Below are positions 24,997-31,417 of a stretch of 39,570 nucleotides of DNA, one piece after another. The notes beneath the pieces are model-generated. The model ran no database searches. It worked only from the letters and a program-made list of their open reading frames with translations, and was not told the origin of the DNA. This stretch comes from Anaerolineales bacterium (lineage in GTDB: Bacteria > Chloroflexota > Anaerolineae > JAAEKA01). The stretch covers positions 1-39,570 of the forward strand of contig JACKBI010000021.1 in the NCBI GenBank assembly GCA_020634615.1, written 5' to 3'. How positions within the stretch are numbered: the stretch's first letter is position 1; each line of letters opens with the position of its first letter. The position numbers and the translations under genes are program-made.

Positions 24997-26679
24997 TCAT
25001 TGCGCACCGTGGCCGGAAGCGTGCGTGTGGGCCTCAACTGCCTCTTCCAGATTCAGGAACATCCGCTCGCTGCCCAATTTCTTTCCCAAGGGCGACTGTC
25101 TGATGATGTTCAAAGCTGTGGGATTTAAGGATGCCAGTTCCAATGAAATGCCGGCGTTATGCAATCGCGTTTCAAATTGCTCCAAGGACTTGAGGGCTGT
25201 GTACTCAATGTCAGGTATCGCGTCGCAGTCAAGGATCAGGGCCTGTGGTGAGCTTTGGTGGATCAGCTCCCATAGTCTGTCTATCACTTCCGCTATGTTG
25301 GCAAAGAAAAGCCGCCCTTCGGTGCGGGCGATCAACAATCCGGGGATTGTCTCAAGATCAGGGTGATGGTCGTCCAGCGGCCGAAACACATCAGTACCCG
25401 GCTTTCGACCTATGGCGTACACTGGCGGCCGATCGACGTCTATAAGGAGCGTTAGCAGCGAGATGAGCACAGCAACCAGAATGCCCTCCAGGATGCCCAA
25501 CAAGATCACCCCGGCAACTGCGAGCAACGCCCAGATCAGCTCCTTTCGCCTGATCCGGGCCATGTCCCGGAACTCGCCCAGATTGATCAGACTTGCGGCT
25601 GCCACCAGCACCAGCGAACCAAGCGTCGCCTCGGGCATGAGGCTGATAAGTGGCGCCAGAACCAGAAGGGTCAACACAACCACTCCGACCGTCACCAGTT
25701 CGGCAAGCTGGGTTTTGGCTCCTGCGTTGGCATTGACAACTGTCTGCGAGGTGCCGCCGCCGGCTGGGTAGGCCTGGAAAAAGCTGCCCGCGACGTTGGC
25801 CACACCAAGCGCGAGAAGTTCCTGGTTAGCATCGGCCGTGGGTTCTCCATGTTCGCGAAAAGCTCTGGCGGCAGCCGTTGACTCGGTGAAAGACATCAGG
25901 GCGATACCGATGGCAGGGAACCACAGGCTGCCTACCAGGGACGGATCAGGCAGGGTCAGAGAGGGCAATCCGGTCGGGATCGTACCGATCAGCGCAATCC
26001 CAAGCTGGCTGAGGTTGAAAAGGGCAGACAGCGCGATCCCGAAGATAACTGCTACCAGTGGCGCCGGAATGGTCGAGACCAAACGCGGCAACAAGATCAG
26101 TATCGCCAGCGTCACTGCTGCCAGTGCCGCTGTGGGCCAACTGATTTGTCCCAGGCTGGTCAGGATAACCGTCAAAGTCTCCAGGGTCGACGAGCCGCTG
26201 GGGACGGACAGCCCCAGGATTTTGCCCAGCTGGCTGACGAAAATCACCACGCCGATGCCTGCTTTGAAACCGGTCAGCACGGGCAGTGAAATGAAGTCGG
26301 CGAGAAATCCCAATCGCAGCACCGCCGCCAGAAGCAGGAATGCGCCCACCAGCAGGGCAAGGGTGGTGGCCGGAACGATGTAATCAGTGGCGTTGCTGAC
26401 AGGTCCGACAGCTGCCAGCAGCGCAGAGCCTGTGAGAATGGAGAGCGCCGAGGTCGAACTGACACTCAAGCGGCGCGAGCTGCCCAACAGCACATAGACG
26501 GTCATGGGCACCAACGCCACGTATAGGCCGGACTGCACCGGCAAGCCGGCAATGGTGGCATAGGCCATGGTCTGGGGGACAACCACGGCGCCAGCGATAA
26601 GCCCTGCCAGCAGATCAGAGCGTAACCAACTGGACTGGTAGCCCGGCAACCAGCTTAGGATAGGGATCTTCTTTTTCAA
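24997..26679 (-). CDS. SulP-family sulfate permease with STAS domain
   Basis: This 560-residue protein has the SulP core (LPGYQSSWLRSDLLAGLIAGAVVVPQTMAYATIAGLPVQSGLY near the N-terminus) and a well-formed C-terminal STAS domain from about 440. That domain includes RTEGRLFFANIAEVIDRL and LILDCDAIPDIEYTALKSLEQF. The STAS domain normally controls folding and activity of the membrane part. The only start codon before the upstream stop is TTG at 26679, with a purine-rich AGAGGA unusually close to it. It is distinct from the downstream SulP rather than a recent duplicate: the cores are alike but the sequences diverge throughout. Co-occurrence with an arylsulfatase favours sulfate as substrate (inference). 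Confidence 0.93.
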   Translation of the reverse strand: MKKKIPILSWLPGYQSSWLRSDLLAGLIAGAVVVPQTMAYATIAGLPVQSGLYVALVPMTVYVLLGSSRRLSVSSTSALSILTGSALLAAVGPVSNATDYIVPATTLALLVGAFLLLAAVLRLGFLADFISLPVLTGFKAGIGVVIFVSQLGKILGLSVPSGSSTLETLTVILTSLGQISWPTAALAAVTLAILILLPRLVSTIPAPLVAVIFGIALSALFNLSQLGIALIGTIPTGLPSLTLPDPSLVGSLWFPAIGIALMSFTESTAAARAFREHGEPTADANQELLALGVANVAGSFFQAYPAGGGTSQTVVNANAGAKTQLAELVTVGVVVLTLLVLAPLISLMPEATLGSLVLVAAASLINLGEFRDMARIRRKELIWALLAVAGVILLGILEGILVAVLISLLTLLIDVDRPPVYAIGRKPGTDVFRPLDDHHPDLETIPGLLIARTEGRLFFANIAEVIDRLWELIHQSSPQALILDCDAIPDIEYTALKSLEQFETRLHNAGISLELASLNPTALNIIRQSPLGKKLGSERMFLNLEEAVEAHTHASGHGAQ

Positions 26680-26729
26680 TCCTCTGGGTACGGTTGTCGT
26701 ATTGATGTTCTTATCTGTCTACCAAGTGG

Positions 26730-27671
26730 TTACGCAGTCTGACGGGGAAAAACCGTTTGCCAGTCCTGTTTCATGCTGACCATCACCCAGCCGCGCTCGT
26801 TTGCCATTTTCATGGCATCTTCTGCCCCGGCCATGTAGTCAAACTCCCTGTCGGCGTCGTCATGGTTGACCAGCAAGCACAAGGAGGAACGCGGATTTCC
26901 CTCGACATACTGCAACATCTGGATGTCACCGTTGGAATTGCCCGCCGCCAAAATGGGACGCCGCCCGATGCGACTCCAGATGCGCGGCGGTTTCACCGGT
27001 CCGTCGTTCAACACATCGAGGTGCGGCACTGTCAGCACGTCGCCGCCGTGGTCGCCGGCGCGAAACTCCAGCGATACACTGCTGCCGATCACACGATCCG
27101 GCGCAATGCCGTACATTTCGTCCGTGATCGGGCGCATGAAATCGCGCCCGCCGCCGGATGCGATGAAATTGGTGAACCCGTTGGCCTCCAGAAAACGCAA
27201 CAGTTCGACCATCGGTGCATAGCCGCACTGGTTGTACAGCCGTTTCAGCGTGGGATGCGACTGCGTGTGCAGAAACTCGCCGGCGCGGGCAGCAAATTCC
27301 TCAACTGTGATGCCGGCAAAGGCGGTAAGGATGCCCTTCATCACCAAGGGTAGATCGCTGTCATCGCCGCGATAATGTTTGGTAACGACGTTGCCCAGCC
27401 AGGAGTAATCTTGTTCGACGGCCGCCTTCCACGGCTGCTCCTCCGCCAGAGCAGGATTCTCGTCCACCATCTCCATCCAACGCCGCAGGATGAAATCGAG
27501 TTGGATGTACACGGGCTTTTCGCACCAAAGTGTGCCATCATTGTCGAAGACGGCAATGCGTTCTTCTGGCGGAACGTAGCCGGGGTTGGCGCGGTCGGTG
27601 ACTTTCGCTACAAAATCCTGTATCGCTCGTCTGGTTGCTGTATCGTTCCAGAGGGTCAAGTTAGCTGGCAT
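26730..27671 (-). CDS. HAD-superfamily hydrolase (phosphatase-like)
   Basis: This 313-residue enzyme has HAD motif I as VFDNDGTLWCEKP, with nucleophile Asp43 and acid Asp45. A large helical cap follows. A Ser/Thr motif appears as FIASGGGRDFMRP near 150, and motif III/IV-like residues in RPILAAGNSNGDIQMLQY (Asp near 250). It is soluble. Enzymes of this type are found beside arylsulfatases in several bacterial groups, but their substrate is unknown. The gene follows the BASS transporter by 34 bp and precedes SulP by 50 bp, so it belongs to the same transcript. The ribosome site is weak. A phosphatase acting on a desulfated product or a sulfate-activation intermediate is possible. Confidence 0.85.
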   Translation of the reverse strand: MPANLTLWNDTATRRAIQDFVAKVTDRANPGYVPPEERIAVFDNDGTLWCEKPVYIQLDFILRRWMEMVDENPALAEEQPWKAAVEQDYSWLGNVVTKHYRGDDSDLPLVMKGILTAFAGITVEEFAARAGEFLHTQSHPTLKRLYNQCGYAPMVELLRFLEANGFTNFIASGGGRDFMRPITDEMYGIAPDRVIGSSVSLEFRAGDHGGDVLTVPHLDVLNDGPVKPPRIWSRIGRRPILAAGNSNGDIQMLQYVEGNPRSSLCLLVNHDDADREFDYMAGAEDAMKMANERGWVMVSMKQDWQTVFPRQTA

Positions 27672-27705
27672 TATGTGGATAGCTTTCTACAGACTTGCCA
27701 TCAAT

Positions 27706-28596
27706 TCAGGCGTCTTGAGGCCCGTTTGCAGGCTGTTCGCCTGTAGTCGGTGCTTTGATTCGTGCCCCCATCTGTTTCGCAATGGGCAGCAGGATCAGCA
27801 GCAGCAATACGCCGCCCACAAGAACATATGGCAGCGTAGCCGTGCCGGCGAAATTTTGTGCGCTGACCAGGATGGCCGCTGAGACATTGCGCTGGGCTGT
27901 GCCGAGGCTCATCACACTGCGGATCGCCGGATCTCTCCCGCCCAGGAGCAAGCCGATCAGGACGCTTCCGACGATTAACAGAGCGAGCGCGAGCAGCCCC
28001 CAGGACCCGATCAGGCTGATGATGTTGGAAACGTTCAGTCCCAGTCCAACCACCAGAAGGACGAGCAGCGAGACGCTGGAGGTCTTGTTCATGAACGGCT
28101 GCCAGTGCCCGGCGCTATCCGGTGAATGGGACTTGAACAACATACCGAGCGCCAGCGGTACCAGCATCAGGGCGATCAACGACTTGGCGATATCCCACGG
28201 GTTCACGGAAACGCCAGGCAGCAACAGCGGAAGAACAACCGGCAGGTAGAAGACGGTGACCACCATCAACAACACCATCAGCCCAACGCCGAAGGCGATG
28301 TTGCCTTTGGCGCCTTGCACCAGTTTGGGCAGAAACGGCGCGCCGGCAGCCGTTGCCAGCACGATCAGTCCAATCTGCAGCGGCTGGTCCAACGGCAAGA
28401 CTACTGTGATCAAGTACGCCCACAGCGGCACCAGCACAAAGTTCGCCACCAGGGCCAGGATGACAAGCCTTGGATTCTTCAACGGTCCGACGATTTGCGG
28501 CATCGTCAGGCTCATCCCCATGGCCAGCATGCTGGTCACGATGAAGAGCAGTCCCGACACCTGGGCGATCACGGTTAGAAGCTCTGAGATCGTCAT
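27706..28596 (-). CDS. BASS-family (bile acid:Na+ symporter-like) transporter
   Basis: This 296-residue membrane protein has nine or ten transmembrane helices and reads as a bile acid:sodium symporter (BASS/SLC10) relative. Seen are VTSMLAMGMSLTMPQIVGPL near the N-terminus, ATAAGAPFLPKLVQGAKGN, and MSLGTAQRNVSAAILVSAQNFAG in the second half, equivalent to the conserved crossover region. Family members import organic anions with sodium; animal SLC10A6 takes up sulfated steroids. The start is the ATG at 28596 after a GTG, with AGGG eight bases before it. It is the first gene of the transporter run, 141 bp after the arylsulfatase stop. I infer uptake of an anionic, possibly sulfated, substrate. 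Confidence 0.88.
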   Translation of the reverse strand: MTISELLTVIAQVSGLLFIVTSMLAMGMSLTMPQIVGPLKNPRLVILALVANFVLVPLWAYLITVVLPLDQPLQIGLIVLATAAGAPFLPKLVQGAKGNIAFGVGLMVLLMVVTVFYLPVVLPLLLPGVSVNPWDIAKSLIALMLVPLALGMLFKSHSPDSAGHWQPFMNKTSSVSLLVLLVVGLGLNVSNIISLIGSWGLLALALLIVGSVLIGLLLGGRDPAIRSVMSLGTAQRNVSAAILVSAQNFAGTATLPYVLVGGVLLLLILLPIAKQMGARIKAPTTGEQPANGPQDA

Positions 28597-28679
28597 CACT
28601 TTTACCCTTCAGCGATACGAAAGTCTCGCGCTGCCCCACCTATTCTTGGAATAGCGGAACAGCGCGTCCGATAGCATCA

Positions 28680-28710
28680 GGCGGGGTACCAGCAGAGCCG
28701 ATACCCCGCC
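28680..28710 (-). terminator. Stem-loop between arylsulfatase and BASS genes
   Basis: GGCGGGGTA (28680-28688) pairs exactly with TACCCCGCC (28702-28710) over 9 bp with a 13-nt loop. With no T-run it is more likely a partial terminator or processing hairpin, separating high arylsulfatase expression from the transporter genes. Confidence 0.55.
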
Positions 28711-28740
28711 GTGCAATGTCAGAAGTGGGCAGTACGAGGA

Positions 28741-31104
28741 TCAGTCGAGCGCCATTGCGGCAGCCATCTCCATCTCAAGATCGCGGTACTGTTCCTTCTC
28801 GACCGATACTTCTACGTACTGGATGGTACCGCCGGTGAATTTACCCTGGGACTCAGGCGTGTATTCCTTGGCGACGGCGTCGGCGCTGTCGCGGCCGACA
28901 CACAGGCCGTCCCCACACAGCGTGAACTTGCCAAGCTGAGCCTTCATCGGTCCTTCGGCCACCACCTTGTCGTTGATATAGAGCTTTGCGGTGCCGTGAG
29001 ATTCGCCGTACTGGCCGGCCTTTTCGCGGATGAACTCCATACCCAGCGTGTACTTGCCCGGCTTCAGCTCCTTGCCGGAGACAAACTCCTGCTGCGGCGG
29101 AATGCCCAAGAAGTTGTACACGTAGTAGAGCTTCTGGTCGTGAATGAAAAGCGAGTGCCCGCCGAAGCGTGATCCATGGGCGAAGATGACGCCCGAGCAG
29201 TCGTCGCCCACTTCCACGTCGGCCAGGATCTTGTACGAGCGCCCGCGCACGTTGGCGGCGACACCCTCGGGCACCGCTGTTGTGTCCGGGTAGTAAATGT
29301 AGCGCTCCCGAGGCGGCTCAGTGGACGGTCGCTCGGTGGTGAGAATCTCCACCGCGGTGCGGTCATCCAGGGGCAGCACGAGGTTTTTCCTGGCCTCGTC
29401 CATCCACACCTGCTTCAGATGCTCAAGCTTCTCGGGGTACTTGTCGGCAACGTTGGTGGACTCGGAGCGGTCCTCATCGACATGGTAGAGCTCCCACTCG
29501 TCCTCGTCGAAGTGCCCGGCGCCGGTCATCGGAGCATGAACCGCCGATGCCCGCCAGCCATCCTCCCAGATGCCGCGCGTGCCCATCATCTCGAAGTACT
29601 GGCGCTTCTTCTGCGTCGGCCCGTCCGGGTCGGCGTCGAAGCTGTAGCGCATGGAAACGCCGGAGAGCGGATATTGTTTCACGCCGCGGTAGGTGTCGGG
29701 CATCTCCAGTCCGCACACGTCGAGGATGGTCGGCACGATGTCGGTCGAGTGGTGGTACTGGTGTCGTATCTCGCCACGCGCCTTGATGCCCTTGGGCCAG
29801 GAGATGATCAGCGGGTCACAGGTGCCACCCGAATACTCAGAGTAGCGCTTGAACATCTTGAACGGTGTCGAGAAGGCAACCGCCCAACCGGTCGGGAAGT
29901 GGTTGTAGCAGTCTGGTCCGCCTAGTTTGTCGATCATCGACAGGTTTTCCTGCAGATCATCGGGGTAGGTGTTGAACAGCTTGTTCTCGTTGACCGAACC
30001 ATTGGGCGAGCCTTCGCCCGAGGTGCCGTTGTCGGCGGCGTAGATCACCAATGTGTTCTCAAGCTGGCCCGATTCCTCCAGATAGTCAATCAGTCGTCCG
30101 ATCTGCGCATCAGTGTATTCCGAGAACCCGGCCCAGACCTCGGCCATGCGCGCGAAGAGCTTTTTCTCCTGGTCGTTCAAGGTGTCCCACGGCCTGACCT
30201 GATCGGCGGGGATCGCCACATCGGCCATTGGGTTGAGTTCCGTTAGCTTGGTACCTTCAGGGATGACGCCTTTCTCGATCATGCGTGCCAGCACCCACTC
30301 GCGATAGGCTTCGTAGCCGTCGTCGAACTTGCCCTTGTACTTGTCGATGTATTCCTGTGGGGCCTGGTGGGGGGCGTGGTTCGCGCCGGGGCAGAACCAC
30401 ATGTACCAGGGCTTGGAGGGATTGCTGGCCTTGTTGTCACGGATGATGCGGATAGCCTGGTCGGTTAAATCCTTAGACAGGTGATAGCCCTCATCAGGCG
30501 TATACGGCTGATCGATGAAGTGGTTGTCTTCAACAAGATCGGGGAAGTATTGATTTGTCTCGCCACCCAGGAAGCCGTAGAAACGGTCGAAGCCCTGCTG
30601 TAAGGGCCAGGTGCCCTTGTAGCCGCCGGGTGCATTGTCCTGCTCGGGCACGTTGTGATTTTTACCGATCCAGAACGTACTCCAGCCGGCATCCTGAAGG
30701 ATATGGGCGACCGTGGCGCACTGGGCGGGGAGACGACCGTGCTGGCCCGGGAAGCCGATCGTGGCTTCGGCGATACAAGCAAAGCCAGTGAGGTGGTGGT
30801 TGCGACCGGTCAAACAGGTAGACCGGGTCGGTGAACAGATAGCTGTCGTGTGCCACTGAGTGTACAGCAGGCCGTTTTCGGCGAGCTTCTGCCCCGTCGG
30901 CATGTTGATCCCACCGCCAAAGGGTGACCAGGCGGACAACCCGGTATCATCGTATAAGATGAAGAGCACGTTAGGGGCATCCTCTGGTGCCTTCGGAGGA
31001 CTGTACGGTCCCCAGTCCGGTACCGAGTCGCGGACGTCGAGTGCGATCTTTCCCTTGAAGACGTGCTCGGTATACTCCTCGGGATACGTTTTCTTTTCAG
31101 ACAT
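28741..31104 (-). CDS. Type I arylsulfatase, apparently cytoplasmic
   Basis: This 787-residue sulfatase hydrolyses sulfate esters. The formylglycine motif is CSPTRS with Cys90 (to be converted to formylglycine) and Arg94; metal-binding Asp52/Asp53 sit in YDDTG; TGRNHH follows. The usual GKWH motif reads GKNHN here, as in the AtsD-like branch of actinobacterial sulfatases I recall, which have similar length. A C-terminal beta-rich domain begins near 640 (SYKILADVEVGDDCSGVIF). There is no signal peptide, so it is probably cytoplasmic and needs its substrate imported. The start is fixed by AGGAGG six bases before the ATG at 31104; the longer frame to 31221 overlaps an inverted repeat in the leader. 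No sulfatase-maturing enzyme is encoded in the window. Confidence 0.95.
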   Translation of the reverse strand: MSEKKTYPEEYTEHVFKGKIALDVRDSVPDWGPYSPPKAPEDAPNVLFILYDDTGLSAWSPFGGGINMPTGQKLAENGLLYTQWHTTAICSPTRSTCLTGRNHHLTGFACIAEATIGFPGQHGRLPAQCATVAHILQDAGWSTFWIGKNHNVPEQDNAPGGYKGTWPLQQGFDRFYGFLGGETNQYFPDLVEDNHFIDQPYTPDEGYHLSKDLTDQAIRIIRDNKASNPSKPWYMWFCPGANHAPHQAPQEYIDKYKGKFDDGYEAYREWVLARMIEKGVIPEGTKLTELNPMADVAIPADQVRPWDTLNDQEKKLFARMAEVWAGFSEYTDAQIGRLIDYLEESGQLENTLVIYAADNGTSGEGSPNGSVNENKLFNTYPDDLQENLSMIDKLGGPDCYNHFPTGWAVAFSTPFKMFKRYSEYSGGTCDPLIISWPKGIKARGEIRHQYHHSTDIVPTILDVCGLEMPDTYRGVKQYPLSGVSMRYSFDADPDGPTQKKRQYFEMMGTRGIWEDGWRASAVHAPMTGAGHFDEDEWELYHVDEDRSESTNVADKYPEKLEHLKQVWMDEARKNLVLPLDDRTAVEILTTERPSTEPPRERYIYYPDTTAVPEGVAANVRGRSYKILADVEVGDDCSGVIFAHGSRFGGHSLFIHDQKLYYVYNFLGIPPQQEFVSGKELKPGKYTLGMEFIREKAGQYGESHGTAKLYINDKVVAEGPMKAQLGKFTLCGDGLCVGRDSADAVAKEYTPESQGKFTGGTIQYVEVSVEKEQYRDLEMEMAAAMALD

Positions 31105-31157
31105 TGCAAACCTCCTGTTGGTTGCTTGGGAGTCACTACTTAAAGTGCTTCCTGATA

Positions 31158-31219
31158 GAAACCAGGGGTTTGCGTGACATTCTTGCGGCAGGGATGACTG
31201 CTCAAAAACCCCTGGTTTC
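31158..31219 (-). repeat. Long inverted repeat in the arylsulfatase leader
   Basis: GAAACCAGGGGTTT (31158-31171) and its exact reverse complement (31206-31219) flank 34 nt. Weak pairing continues outward for about nine bases. If transcription starts near 31240, the hairpin lies within the mRNA leader, about 55 nt before the start codon. It could be a MITE-like insertion or a regulatory RNA structure. Confidence 0.6.
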
Positions 31220-31246
31220 AAAGTGGCATTGCTTTAGCCTTCATTA

Positions 31247-31278
31247 AGAGTAACATGGGCCTCGCAGGATGTCATCCT
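31247..31278 (-). promoter_or_regulatory. Probable arylsulfatase promoter with palindromic operator
   Basis: On the minus strand ATGACA (31275-31270), a 17-bp spacer and TACTCT (31252-31247). The -35 box lies within the 13-bp palindrome AGGATG-T-CATCCT (31266-31278, plus strand), a possible operator. The -10 match is modest. Confidence 0.45.
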
Positions 31279-31342
31279 CATATTTGGGTAAAAACATGGA
31301 TGATTCGCGCGAAGTATTCGAGAACACCCATCTGCAAATTAT

Positions 31343-31382
31343 CAGACAGATCCAGCACCGTGATTAGCGCTGGACCTGTCTG
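31343..31382 (-). terminator. Terminator hairpin of the LuxR-type gene
   Basis: CAGACAG-A-TCCAGC (31343-31356) pairs with GCTGGA-C-CTGTCTG (31369-31382), 13 pairs with one mismatch and a 12-nt loop. It lies 35 bp after the regulator stop and is followed on the minus strand by an A/T-rich stretch. Confidence 0.6.
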
Positions 31383-31417
31383 GAAGACACGCGGCTATAG
31401 CTGACTGAGGATGCCCT

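Larger units (their letters stand above)
31105..31417. promoter_or_regulatory. Arylsulfatase upstream region
   Basis: This 313-bp gene-free stretch contains the arylsulfatase leader hairpin (31158-31219), its probable promoter with a palindrome over the -35 box (31247-31278), a 10-bp palindrome TTCGCGCGAA (31304-31313), and the terminator hairpin of the upstream regulator gene (31343-31382). Confidence 0.6.
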
